Shown here: in pieces, positions 7,040 through 13,823 of the stretch
How positions within the stretch are numbered: position 1 is the stretch's first letter
Layout of the letters: each line of letters begins with the position of its first letter
Virus record (IMG/VR): IMGVR_UViG_3300018476_000025
Coordinates: 1-37,493 of that record
Source of the DNA: a virus
Length of the DNA: 37,493 nucleotides
Reading direction: 5' to 3' (one strand)
The notes under the pieces: generated by a model
Seen by the model: only the letters and a program-made list of their open reading frames with translations
Told to the model about the DNA's origin: nothing
The model's database searches: none
Made by a program: the position numbers and the translations under genes

Positions 7040-7363
7040 ATGAATGGAATGGAATATCGAGAAGCCATCGTTGATCGCGGCATGACGCAAGTCGGTGCCG
7101 CGAGATTCTTCGGCGTCGATGGCCGCACCAGCCGCAAGTGGATTGCCGAAGAAAGCCCGGTGCCACCTGCGGTCGCGCAGCTTCTGCAGGTGATGCTCCA
7201 CTACGATCTCTCACCGGGCGACGTGCGGAACATCTCCCAGTGGAGCGACAACGCGGACGGCATGCTTCTGCGCGTGATGCTCCACTACAATCTCACGCCT
7301 GACGACGTGGCGAATATTTCTCCACGTGCGAGACCGGAGCGAGCAGGCAGGGTTGCAACGTAG
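7040..7363 (+). CDS. Small helix-turn-helix protein with duplicated tail, 107 aa
   Basis: The N-terminus (YREAIVDRGMTQVGAARFFG, then VDGRTSRKWI) is a Cro/YdaS-type helix-turn-helix: a recognition helix with the RTSRKW pattern seen in many phage HTH mini-proteins, followed by SPVPPAVAQLL. The remainder contains a near-exact tandem duplication, VMLHYDLSPGDVRNIS then VMLHYNLTPDDVANIS, also visible at DNA level (7189-7243 and 7273-7324). It is probably DNA-binding and regulatory. It is the last plus-strand gene before the convergent replication operon. Start ATG at 7040 has AGGTGAACC upstream. Confidence 0.75.
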   Translation: MNGMEYREAIVDRGMTQVGAARFFGVDGRTSRKWIAEESPVPPAVAQLLQVMLHYDLSPGDVRNISQWSDNADGMLLRVMLHYNLTPDDVANISPRARPERAGRVAT

Positions 7364-7426
7364 CGGCCCGGTCGGTTATGGTCGCCACCGTCATCGGCCT
7401 TTGGCGGGTTGCTCCTAACCGATACG
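7364..7426. other. Convergent gap with an orphan ribosome motif
   Basis: The 63 bases between convergent genes carry, on the minus strand, AGGAGCAACCCGCCAA (7401-7416), identical over 15 bases to the leader of the MT-A70 gene at 16847. Here it precedes only a 33-codon antisense frame (7293-7394) with a poor 12-base spacing. It may be a leftover of a deleted gene. A hairpin follows in the end of the minus gene (AGAGGCG/CGCCTCT, about 7439-7468). Confidence 0.4.
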
Positions 7427-7642
7427 CTATGACAACGGAGAGGCGGAGTGCGCAAGCGCTTCGCCTCTTCGCACATCACGAAGCTCCTCCAGCGTCGTGA
7501 GAACCGCGATCATGATCGTGGTCTTCAACTCGGCTTCCCCAGCCGACATCTTCCCCTGACCCATCATGCGGACGTAGGTCCGCTTGCGCATCTCGATCTC
7601 GCGGCGAACCTCCGCGATCTGATCCTGTAGCGTCACGGTCAT
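7427..7642 (-). CDS. Hypothetical helical protein, 71 aa
   Basis: ATG at 7642 (minus) has GGGGGAAGACG upstream and overlaps the previous stop as ATGA. The product is one long amphipathic helix region (LQDQIAEVRREIEMRKRTYV, then TIMIAVLTTLEELRDVRRGE), probably a small coiled coil. It is the last gene of the replication operon. No family recognised. Confidence 0.7.
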   Translation of the reverse strand: MTVTLQDQIAEVRREIEMRKRTYVRMMGQGKMSAGEAELKTTIMIAVLTTLEELRDVRRGEALAHSASPLS

Positions 7643-8307
7643 CGTCTTCCCCCCATTGCTTCCGCTATCATCCTGTCGTGTGACTTCACCCGCTTGAAGA
7701 TCACCAGACCACGTCCCCGCCACTTCTCCACCCACGGCAAGCCTTGCTGCTTCAGCGTCGCGTTGTCACGGTCTTCCTCGTTCACCATCACGTAGTCCAT
7801 CCACACCCGCGCGATGCCCTTGGCCAGCGGATCGCTCAGCCGCATGTTGTTCATCATCGCCTGCTCTTCGGTCCACGTGTAATCCTCCGGCCTGAACGGC
7901 GGTGCTTGCCACGGCGCAGGATCGGGCTTGCGCTTCAGGTACGCATCTACGCGTCTCGATTCCTCCTCGCGCCGCGCGGCCTCCTCCTTCTTCCATCTCG
8001 CCTTCTGCTGTCGATCCTTCTCGCGCTGGTCGATGATCTCCTGCCGCCGATGCCGGAAGAACCTGCGGTGATCGAAGAACTCCGACGTCCCGCTGATGCC
8101 GTCCGGCACATGACTGTGCAGCGGCACCGGCACGTCGTCCTGCGATCTGCTGTCCGCATCGACGTGCATCATCAGGCTCTTGCCGCTCTTGATCCTCTCC
8201 ACCAGTTGCATCACGCCACCCTCTGCATCGTCGAAGTCTGGATCGACAATGCTCCAGTCATCATGCCCAGCCCAGAAGACGCCTCCGGTGTTTCTTCTGC
8301 CCTTCAC
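7639..8307 (-). CDS. Hypothetical protein with Arg/Glu coiled coil, 222 aa
   Basis: I chose the GTG at 8307 because it forms a GTGA overlap with the preceding stop and GGAAGTGAT lies just upstream, the same junction type used across this genome; a longer in-frame GTG exists at 8319. A strongly charged helix (QREKDRQQKARWKKEEAARR) lies in the middle. A Pro/Trp-rich segment (DPAPWQAPPFRPEDYTW) follows, then a compact C-terminus. The gene sits in the helicase-primase operon, so a replication accessory role is possible but unproven. Confidence 0.7.
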   Translation of the reverse strand: MKGRRNTGGVFWAGHDDWSIVDPDFDDAEGGVMQLVERIKSGKSLMMHVDADSRSQDDVPVPLHSHVPDGISGTSEFFDHRRFFRHRRQEIIDQREKDRQQKARWKKEEAARREEESRRVDAYLKRKPDPAPWQAPPFRPEDYTWTEEQAMMNNMRLSDPLAKGIARVWMDYVMVNEEDRDNATLKQQGLPWVEKWRGRGLVIFKRVKSHDRMIAEAMGGRR

Positions 8308-8495
8308 ATCACTTCCCACTCGACGCGCGTCACCTTCGCGCCCGATCTCGTTTCAGTGGTCACGCGGAAGACCTTGAGCTTCTCGCCGTATGCAGCCTCC
8401 ATTGCCTGCCGCTCGAACTCGATGTCCTCCGGCGTTGCGATGTGGAGAAACAACGAGCCTAGTGCGAGCACGTCAGCGGCGCGTGTATTGATCAT
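8304..8495 (-). CDS. Small hypothetical protein, 63 aa
   Basis: ATG at 8495 overlaps the previous stop (ATGA), with GGAAAGGACCACGCC upstream. It begins with a helix (INTRAADVLALGSLFLHIAT) and ends beta-rich (KLKVFRVTTETRSGAKVTRVE). The compact alpha/beta layout without Cys suggests a small folded domain. Function unknown; coupled on both sides. Confidence 0.7.
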   Translation of the reverse strand: MINTRAADVLALGSLFLHIATPEDIEFERQAMEAAYGEKLKVFRVTTETRSGAKVTRVEWEVM

Positions 8496-8668
8496 GGCGT
8501 GGTCCTTTCCAATCTATCGAGGAAGGCAATCACCACCTCCCAGACGTCGTACTGATTCCCATCCGCCCCCGTTGCGGTGATGGTGGGCGGTCCGTCACTG
8601 CGTGGCTTGACGCCCAGTCGCGCCGCCACCTCACTGATGCGACCCCACGGATTGTGCTCGCTCATCAT
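8492..8668 (-). CDS. Small hypothetical protein, 58 aa
   Basis: It fills the space between the helicase stop and the next gene exactly, with ATGA overlaps at both ends (8665-8668 and 8492-8495); an ATG at 8665 is an alternative start. The sequence (PWGRISEVAARLGVKPRSDG, then GNQYDVWEVVIAFLDRL) looks like a small helical domain, perhaps winged-helix-like. Function unknown. Confidence 0.65.
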   Translation of the reverse strand: MMSEHNPWGRISEVAARLGVKPRSDGPPTITATGADGNQYDVWEVVIAFLDRLERTTP

Positions 8669-10197
8669 GCTCGCTGCCTAGACTTCGCGTATGCGATCTG
8701 ACGGCTCTTGATCCAACTCAACGTCTCCGGCGAGACGAACATCGCCGCCGCAGCGTCCCTGATGTTCGGATGATTCGGCCACACGCCAAGCCTCTCGCGA
8801 TACTGGTTCGCCGCCCATCCGTTCTTGTAGCCGTGCTGCTTCGCGTAGCGCTTCAACTCCGACATGAACGCCGCCTTCTCTTCGATGGTGACGATCTCCT
8901 TCTTCTCCTTCGGCTTCGGCTTCAACTCGCGAAGCTCGCCAGCCTCGTTCTCGATCTTGCTGGTCACGGTCGCGACGAACCCGCACGCCGGGCAGCACGC
9001 CATCTTCGGCAGCTTCAGGTATCCGCACTTCGGGCACTCCTTCGGCAGTCGAATGCCGTCGGTGCGGTTGTCGTGGCGCGGTGCTTTGCCATCATGCAGT
9101 CCGGTGTAGCTCTCGTCGATGTCGGTGACGAAGCCGAGACGTGAGTGATTGTCGGAGTGATCGAGGATCAAGCAGTGATCCTTGCCCGGTGCGGTGCGAA
9201 GTCCGCGCCCGATGATCTGCGTGAACAGCATGTCGCTCTTCGTCGGTCGGCACAGCGAGATGCAGCGCACATCCCAGTCGATGCCGGTGGTCAGCGTCTC
9301 GACGTTGCACACCACCTTCAGCGTGCCGTTGTGGAAGTCACGACGCAGTCGAGCGCGGTCGTGGTCGCTGGTGGCGTGATCCTGATATCCGGCTGGCACA
9401 CCGTTCGCCTCGAACTGGAGCTTCAGCTTCATCGCGTGCGCACGATCCACCGCGTAGCACAGCGTCGGTCGGTTCTCTCCCAGTCGCAGCCACGTCGTCA
9501 CGGTGTCGGCGACCAGCGGCTGCATCGCATTGCTGAGTTCGGTCTCGTTGTAGTCACCGCCAGTGATGCGCACGCCAGAGAGATCGGGATGGTCCGGCGC
9601 ATAGACCCGGAAGTCCGAGAGGTGACCGGCGTCGATCATCTCGCGGATCGTCGCTGCCTTCTGAAAGTAATCGAACCACTTGCCGAGTCCCTTGCGCCAC
9701 GGCGTTGCGCTGAGCCCTATCACTGGCACACCATCCCATTCGACGATGCGGTTCTCGGAGTCCTTGCTGGTGCCCAGCCACTTCTCGTAGGCATTGAACC
9801 AGATGTGACACTCGTCGATCAGCACGATGTCAACCGACGGCATCGACTTGCGCTTCATCAACGTCTGCACGCTGCAGACTTGGATCGGCATATCCCAGTT
9901 CGTCATGTGATGGTTCGCTTGGATCACACCGACTTCGAGGATGCCTTGCTTCGCGAACATGCCGACAGTCTGATCGATCAGCGAGATCGCTGGTACGATG
10001 AACATCACCTTCTTGTTGCGCTGGTGCGCCGCGTTCACCAGTGCGCCAGCGAACACGGTCTTGCCCCAGCCGGTGGGCGCTTGCATGCACAGTCGCCGTT
10101 CGCCGGACCTGACAGCATCGCGCAATGTCTGCAGTGCGCTATCTTGATCAGGTCGAAGCGTCTTCAATTCCGCACGCTCGTCGAACAACGATGTCAT
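8665..10197 (-). CDS. SF2 DNA helicase (DEAD/DECH type) with zinc ribbon, 510 aa
   Basis: The motifs of superfamily 2 helicases are all visible: Walker A APTGWGKT (40-47), motif II DECH (128-131), motif III GLSATPW (161-167), the second RecA-like domain with TTGIDWDVRC (303-312), and motif VI QIIGRGLR (327-334). A C-terminal zinc ribbon follows (CPKC 388-391, CPAC 402-405), then a basic helical tail. It is expected to use ATP to unwind or remodel DNA in phage replication. It is coupled by ATGA to the upstream primase, which makes a helicase-primase unit. The general architecture resembles UvrB/Hef/phage DEAD-box helicases such as T4 UvsW. The exact polarity and substrate cannot be read from the sequence. 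Confidence 0.92.
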   Translation of the reverse strand: MTSLFDERAELKTLRPDQDSALQTLRDAVRSGERRLCMQAPTGWGKTVFAGALVNAAHQRNKKVMFIVPAISLIDQTVGMFAKQGILEVGVIQANHHMTNWDMPIQVCSVQTLMKRKSMPSVDIVLIDECHIWFNAYEKWLGTSKDSENRIVEWDGVPVIGLSATPWRKGLGKWFDYFQKAATIREMIDAGHLSDFRVYAPDHPDLSGVRITGGDYNETELSNAMQPLVADTVTTWLRLGENRPTLCYAVDRAHAMKLKLQFEANGVPAGYQDHATSDHDRARLRRDFHNGTLKVVCNVETLTTGIDWDVRCISLCRPTKSDMLFTQIIGRGLRTAPGKDHCLILDHSDNHSRLGFVTDIDESYTGLHDGKAPRHDNRTDGIRLPKECPKCGYLKLPKMACCPACGFVATVTSKIENEAGELRELKPKPKEKKEIVTIEEKAAFMSELKRYAKQHGYKNGWAANQYRERLGVWPNHPNIRDAAAAMFVSPETLSWIKSRQIAYAKSRQRA

Positions 10198-11126
10198 TCC
10201 TCATCCTTCCTTCTCAACACCTCGTTGAAATCCTGTCCCGTGATGTGCGGGATCGTCACTGCGATATGGCGCTTGATGCCAGTCTTCTCTGCTTCGATCT
10301 TCAATCGCTTCGCCAGCGCGTAGGCCGCAGCCTGCCCGGTGAAGCTCACGTCGTTGTCTGCGAAGATCGTGACGTGCGCTGCTATGGCCGGTGGTTGCCA
10401 CCGCTCCAGCATCAGTGCCGATGTCGTCGCCCACACCGGCATATTGAACAGCGCCGCTGCACTCAGCGCGGTCTCGATCCCTTCGGCGATCCCCATCCTC
10501 TCCGCCGCATCACCCAGCCGGATCGCGCCGCCTGACGGCACGTTGCCCGGCATGAACATCCGCACTGGCTCGACGTCCGCCTTCGTGCCGTCCTCGTTCA
10601 GGAAGGTTCGATGCAGCGTCGCTGGCTTGCCGTCGGCGTCGCAGTACACCGCGATCATTCCATGCGTCACGATTCCCGCTGGCTTGTGGCGCAGCGTCGT
10701 CCAGCGCAGCGCCTTCGGCCACGGTCCCTTGATCCCGCGACGCGTCAGGTATCGACCGGCGCAGTTGTCTCCACCGTTGATCGGCTCACTGCTTGCGTAG
10801 ACGTTGCGCAGCGCTGTCGGGTTAGACTTGTTCGGCGTGAACTCCACCTGCTTCGGCGGCAGGTTGCCAATGATCTTATCCACCTCGCTGGCTGCTCGCT
10901 TGTAGTCCCAGCCGTTGATCTCCATCAGGAGCTTCATGCCCATGCCCGCACCGCACTGGCTGCAGAAGTAATCGCCCTTCCTGTTGCGGTCGGTGAAGCG
11001 GAAGCGATCCGTGCCACCGCACATCGGGCACGGCTGTTGCTTGCCGTTCAATGCACCCGCCGGGAATCCCAGCGCAGGAAGTATCTCGCGCCAGTGCCCT
11101 ATCGCTGCGTCGAATGTATCTCTCAT
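10194..11126 (-). CDS. Zinc-binding TOPRIM DNA primase, 310 aa
   Basis: The N-terminal zinc module has CPMCGG (C33, C36) and CSQCG (C55, C58), the P4/T7-type primase zinc ribbon. The TOPRIM domain shows GIAEGIETALSA near residue 210 and VTIFADNDVS near residue 257, the metal-binding Glu and Asp-x-Asp motifs. It makes primers for phage replication. It has no helicase domain; the adjacent SF2 gene, coupled by ATGA, may supply unwinding. I chose ATG at 11126 because it overlaps the previous stop as ATGA and starts a typical primase N-terminus (MRDTFDAAIGHWREILPALG); the longer frame upstream overlaps another gene. Confidence 0.9.
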   Translation of the reverse strand: MRDTFDAAIGHWREILPALGFPAGALNGKQQPCPMCGGTDRFRFTDRNRKGDYFCSQCGAGMGMKLLMEINGWDYKRAASEVDKIIGNLPPKQVEFTPNKSNPTALRNVYASSEPINGGDNCAGRYLTRRGIKGPWPKALRWTTLRHKPAGIVTHGMIAVYCDADGKPATLHRTFLNEDGTKADVEPVRMFMPGNVPSGGAIRLGDAAERMGIAEGIETALSAAALFNMPVWATTSALMLERWQPPAIAAHVTIFADNDVSFTGQAAAYALAKRLKIEAEKTGIKRHIAVTIPHITGQDFNEVLRRKDEE

Positions 11127-11410
11127 CGCCTGCGATCTCCTCGCCACCAGTGGATCACGATCCAGCCGAACTGGATCAGCCCAAGCCAATTCAGGATGCG
11201 ACCGAAGCCCAACAGCGTGAGCAATACGATCATGTCGAAGATGACGTAGAGCGTGCGCCCGATGCGCCACAGCACGCCAGCCACGTAGAACGGTGACGGC
11301 ACGAAGGTTCTCACTCGCGGCTGACATTCGATGCACGTGTCGGACCAGCCGGGCTTGCTGGTGTCCACCTCATGCGTCGAGCTACACTTCGGGCAGACCA
11401 TGAGCATCAT
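11123..11410 (-). CDS. Zinc-ribbon protein with two membrane segments, 95 aa
   Basis: The N-terminus has a zinc ribbon (CPKCSSTHEVDTSKPGW, then CIEC) nearly identical in layout to the gene at 11616-11807 (CPKC...HEVDPSKIGW...CESC). After it come two hydrophobic helices (VIFDMIVLLTLLGFGRI and LGLIQFGWIVIHWW), so the protein sits in the inner membrane with a cytoplasmic zinc finger. The start lies at a TGATG junction; GTG at 11413 is an alternative. These two zinc ribbons look like duplicated copies, with the membrane part specific to this one. Role unknown. Confidence 0.7.
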   Translation of the reverse strand: MMLMVCPKCSSTHEVDTSKPGWSDTCIECQPRVRTFVPSPFYVAGVLWRIGRTLYVIFDMIVLLTLLGFGRILNWLGLIQFGWIVIHWWRGDRRR

Positions 11411-11619
11411 CACGCGCGCCCCTTCGCGTTCACTGTGACCGTGAATGGATACGGTCCATTGCTCTCGTAGTCCCAGCTTGCGCTGCTGATGTACTCGGCG
11501 CACTCGATGCACCAGAAGAGATCGCGCTCGACGCCGTTGTTCGAGACGTGGCAGCGGTGCAGCAACGCACCTGCCATCAGCTTGCCGCCGCACTCGCTGC
11601 ATTGATGCGGATCGTTCAT
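11410..11619 (-). CDS. Small zinc-finger-like protein, 69 aa
   Basis: ATG at 11619 overlaps the previous stop and has GGGGAGCAAGCG upstream. The sequence contains CSECGG (residues 7-12) and CIEC (37-40) with CH between, a probable zinc ribbon, followed by a Tyr-rich beta segment. It lies between the two paralogous HEVD-type zinc ribbons. Function unknown; DNA or RNA binding is possible. Confidence 0.7.
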   Translation of the reverse strand: MNDPHQCSECGGKLMAGALLHRCHVSNNGVERDLFWCIECAEYISSASWDYESNGPYPFTVTVNAKGRA

Positions 11620-11807
11620 CGCTTGCTCCCCTTGATCTCGCGGGTGCGCTTCTTCACCATTTCCTTGTGCTTCAATCGCATCCAACTGCGCTGCGACGTG
11701 CCCCACGCTGGTCGGCACGATTCGCAGGTCACTGACCACCCGATCTTACTAGGATCGACTTCGTGATCGAGCCCGCACTTCGGGCACTTCATGGTCGTCA
11801 TCGTCAT
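11616..11807 (-). CDS. Zinc-ribbon protein, 63 aa, first gene of replication operon
   Basis: ATG at 11807 was chosen over in-frame ATGs at 11801 and 11792 because GGAGCAACC lies six bases upstream. Residues 7-10 (CPKC) and CESC form a zinc ribbon, with HEVDPSKIGW between them, shared with the membrane paralogue at 11123. The C-terminus is strongly basic (LKHKEMVKKRTREIKGSKR), suggesting nucleic-acid binding. It is first in the minus-strand operon that continues through primase and helicase. Confidence 0.7.
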   Translation of the reverse strand: MTMTTMKCPKCGLDHEVDPSKIGWSVTCESCRPAWGTSQRSWMRLKHKEMVKKRTREIKGSKR

Positions 11808-11823
11808 CGTGGAGGTTGCTCCT

Positions 11824-11832
11824 CTATCCACA
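11824..11832 (-). promoter_or_regulatory. Possible DnaA box
   Basis: CTATCCACA on the plus strand matches the DnaA consensus TTATNCACA at eight of nine positions. It lies just upstream of the replication operon and next to a large inverted repeat. A single near-consensus box is weak evidence and I see no second strong copy nearby. Confidence 0.25.
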
Positions 11833-11853
11833 ACTAACAGTCTTTAAGAACTT

Positions 11854-11903
11854 CATCAGGAAGTGGAGTCTGAATCTCTCTGAGAGAACTTCACTTCCTG
11901 ATG
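11854..11903. repeat. Large inverted repeat upstream of replication operon
   Basis: CATCAGGAAGTGGAG (11854-11868) pairs with CTTCACTTCCTGATG (11889-11903): 14 of 15 pairs match and the fifteenth is G:T in RNA. The 20-base loop contains its own small palindrome, TCTC/GAGA. On the minus strand it lies in the leader of the first operon gene, 46 bases before its ATG. It could be an operator, an attenuator or part of a replication origin; no U tract follows. Confidence 0.6.
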
Positions 11904-12186
11904 GAGCAAGACCAACCAAAGGAAAGAAAGAAAGTAAGAGGTGAGTGCGCGCGAGAGCGAGCAAGGAAATTTCAACATTTCCAAACAGCCACGGGTCAGC
12001 ACCCTGCGATCACCGGGGAGGAGGCTCTTCCCGGCGGTCACAGTAGACGGTGCTCAGACGTGCGCAGGCCTCACGCAGGTCGAGCGGTTTGAAACCTAAC
12101 TGATGGATGGTGGTTGATGAGAGGTGCGGGAGGGTGTATATCCGCACAAGACATCGACCACTCGCAGCATCCGAGTGTCGGTTTAA

Positions 12187-12220
12187 GAAGGGCGGGTCCG
12201 TAGCAAGCGGCTCGCCCTTC
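12187..12220 (-). terminator. Hairpin, candidate terminator of resolvase operon
   Basis: A perfect 8-bp stem, GAAGGGCG (12187-12194) with CGCCCTTC (12213-12220). Read on the minus strand it is followed by TTAAACC, a very short U tract. It lies about 250 bases after the last minus-strand gene of the upstream operon. Confidence 0.4.
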
Positions 12221-12383
12221 TGCATTTCAGGGTTTGAACCCTCGACGATTTCCTGCGGCGTCGTCAAATGGAATCTTTGAGCAAGGATATCGGGCAAAGT
12301 CCTTCTGGATGGTTGACCAGCATCTCGCGTGATTCGCCGAAGCGATCCGCAAGATGTTGGAGTGCGCTGCAACGATATCTCTC

Positions 12384-12424
12384 CACGTGAGCGATTGAAT
12401 TCGATGTCTCACGGTGAGCGATCA
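12384..12424. repeat. Direct repeat GTGAGCGAT pair with palindrome
   Basis: CACGTGAGCGATTGAA (from 12384) and CACGGTGAGCGATCAA (from 12410) are imperfect direct repeats. The second is preceded by CT, giving CTCACGGTGAG, a perfect 5+1+5 palindrome. The same core, CTCACGGGGAGCGAT, recurs twice near 25285 and 25539. It could be a protein-binding site. Confidence 0.35.
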
Positions 12425-12467
12425 AGGTACGCATTGAGATCGGATCGCACGCCAACTCGTACCCGAA

Positions 12468-12998
12468 TCACCCGCGCCTCTTCTGAAACAGCGGCGACGT
12501 TCGCACGCCGACTTCCGGATCGAGGAAGCTGCATTGATAATTCCACAGCGCACACGCGTCGCCTTCGTCGCTGGTGCCGACCATCCAGCCAAGCTGACGG
12601 CAGCGCTCGACCACCATCGGCTTTGCAATCGCGCTCTTCAGGTTCATGCCAAGGAAGTGCGCACGCACCTGCGCCGTCGTCGCTTCGCGAAGCTCGACCT
12701 TGTTGTGGCACCACTCTTCGAGATGCTCAGTGAGTCCGATCAGCATCTTGATCGTCTCGATGTTGGTCTTGCCTGCCATGAACTGGACGTTCGCGCTCTC
12801 GTAGACGATCAGGTCCGGCTGGTGATCGCGGACATTCCACTTGTCCTCCAGCCATGCGCGGAAATTGCGATAGGTCGATGCGCGTGAGCCGCCATTGGAG
12901 AAGCGGACGTGACCGAACTTCGGAGCGCCACGAGGCGGGCCATAGGCCCACCCCGTAGTCGTTGCTAGATCAAGAGCGAGTACGCTGCCCTTGAACAT
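12468..12998 (-). CDS. RuvC-like Holliday junction resolvase, 176 aa
   Basis: The N-terminus LALDLATTTGWAYG is the first RNase H-fold strand with the catalytic Asp (D10), as in RuvC and phage resolvases. LIVYESANVQFMAG supplies the second acidic residue (E in VYES), and TSDEGDACALW at the C-terminus supplies the last acidic cluster. About 176 residues is the RuvC size. It is expected to cut branched DNA during replication, recombination or packaging. ATG at 12998 overlaps the stop of the preceding PEP-CTERM gene by one base (TGATG), so translation of the two is probably coupled. Confidence 0.88.
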   Translation of the reverse strand: MFKGSVLALDLATTTGWAYGPPRGAPKFGHVRFSNGGSRASTYRNFRAWLEDKWNVRDHQPDLIVYESANVQFMAGKTNIETIKMLIGLTEHLEEWCHNKVELREATTAQVRAHFLGMNLKSAIAKPMVVERCRQLGWMVGTSDEGDACALWNYQCSFLDPEVGVRTSPLFQKRRG

Positions 12999-13756
12999 CA
13001 GACAGCGCGGAAGGTTGCGCCGCTGCGCTTGCGGTAGGCCATGACGCCAATGCCCGCGAAGCCCAACAGCATCATCGCCCACGTCGTCGGCTCCGGCACA
13101 GCCGCGACGCCCGGCTCCGCAACGAGGAAGAACGACTCCGCGCCATCGTTCGCACCGGACCAGCGCGCGAAGAAGATCACTTCATCACCGAACGAGATGT
13201 CGCCACGGTCGATGTTGAAACCGCTCAGCGTGTAGTCTGGATAGCCAGTGCCGTTGTTGGTCGCGAGCAACGGAGTGCCGCCCGGTCCCGGTGAGTACGA
13301 CGCCAGCACTGTGCGGTCCGTCAGGTTCAGGAAGTAGAAGCTCTCCAGAGTCTGAGCGACGCCAGTGTCATTGACGTCGATGCCGACGCTGAACGTGGTG
13401 CCCGCTGCCTGCGCCAACAGGTAAGCGCGCAGGATCGAACCGTCACCGACAGCGTAGCCGGTGCCGAGGGTATCTTGTGCGAGCGAGCCGCCGACGGTCG
13501 CCGTTGAGAACATCAGGTAGTCGCTGATGTTGCCTTGAGCTTGGAAATTATTGTACCCGAAGCCCGTGGGCTGCGCTGGTTGGTTGGTGCCGCAAATCAA
13601 GCACGGGTTGTTGAGCGGCTGATTGCCGCCGGGTACTACAGCGGACAGCGTGAGAGTGCTGGTCGAGTCCGTGACGGTGAACGAGTCGATAACGGCAGCG
13701 CTGGCAGGCAATGACATTGCGGCCAGCGCAGTGCAGGCTAGTAGAAACTTTCTCAT
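12998..13756 (-). CDS. PEP-CTERM (exosortase substrate) surface protein, 252 aa
   Basis: ATG at 13756 has a near-perfect AGGAGGA ribosome site, unlike the GGAGCAACC of its neighbours. An N-terminal signal peptide (MRKFLLACTALAAMSLPASA, cleavage near residue 20) is followed by about 200 beta-rich residues with many Gly, Thr, Asn and Ser. The C-terminus is diagnostic: VPEPTTWAMMLLGFAGIGVMAY (220-241) and then RKR. This is the PEPxxWA-CTERM signal: a PEP motif, a membrane helix and a basic patch, which host exosortase recognises. In bacteria such proteins go to the cell surface or exopolysaccharide. Finding one in a phage operon, coupled to a resolvase gene, is unusual. Its middle region is not recognised. 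It may be a host-derived moron gene altering the lysogen surface. Confidence 0.88.
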   Translation of the reverse strand: MRKFLLACTALAAMSLPASAAVIDSFTVTDSTSTLTLSAVVPGGNQPLNNPCLICGTNQPAQPTGFGYNNFQAQGNISDYLMFSTATVGGSLAQDTLGTGYAVGDGSILRAYLLAQAAGTTFSVGIDVNDTGVAQTLESFYFLNLTDRTVLASYSPGPGGTPLLATNNGTGYPDYTLSGFNIDRGDISFGDEVIFFARWSGANDGAESFFLVAEPGVAAVPEPTTWAMMLLGFAGIGVMAYRKRSGATFRAV

Positions 13757-13772
13757 ATAATCCTCCTCGTAA

Positions 13773-13814
13773 GATGCGGTGTCGCATCGTGGAGCGCAGC
13801 GTAGTTCTGCGCTC
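13773..13814 (-). promoter_or_regulatory. Two tandem hairpins in the leader of the PEP-CTERM gene
   Basis: GAGCGCAG/CTGCGCTC (13792-13799 with 13807-13814, perfect 8 bp, 7-base loop) and GATGCG/CGCATC (13773-13778 with 13783-13788, perfect 6 bp, GTGT loop) lie between the upstream stop at 13824 and the AGGAGG site. Neither has a U tract. They may insulate this cargo gene from the upstream operon or control access to its ribosome site. Confidence 0.5.
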
Positions 13815-13823
13815 GTCGTTGCG

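Larger units (their letters stand above)
11832..12467. other. Gene-poor segment between two minus-strand operons
   Basis: This is the longest stretch without a convincing gene. Besides the inverted repeat at its left end it holds a purine run (AACCAAAGGAAAGAAAGAAAG), a perfect 8-bp hairpin at 12187-12220, a 4-base-loop palindrome AGGGTTTGAACCCT (12229-12242), and a repeat pair CACGTGAGCGAT / CACGGTGAGCGAT (12384-12420). A 71-codon minus frame (12010-12225) is open but has no ribosome site. The segment probably carries the terminator of the resolvase operon, the promoter of the replication operon and perhaps an origin. Confidence 0.5.

Noticed and set aside
7744-8580. 278-codon plus frame opposite the small replication-operon genes
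   Set aside because: The minus strand has a coupled series of genes with matching overlaps here; the plus product is Arg/Leu/Pro low complexity.
9145-10323. 392-codon plus frame opposite the helicase
   Set aside because: Antisense shadow of a clear SF2 helicase; Arg/His/Val-rich composition without motifs.
11901-12092. Plus-strand frame starting in the inverted repeat
   Set aside because: The ATG sits in the repeat arm with no ribosome site; the product is Arg/Gln-rich with no domain, probably chance.
12010-12225. Open 71-codon minus frame in the gene-poor segment
   Set aside because: No ribosome site, mixed third-position composition, and it runs through the 8-bp hairpin and other palindromes; mentioned only as part of the segment.
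12226-12246. tRNA T-arm-like sequence AGGGTTTGAACCCT
   Set aside because: It resembles the end of a tRNA, but no matching acceptor, anticodon or D arm can be drawn around it on either strand.
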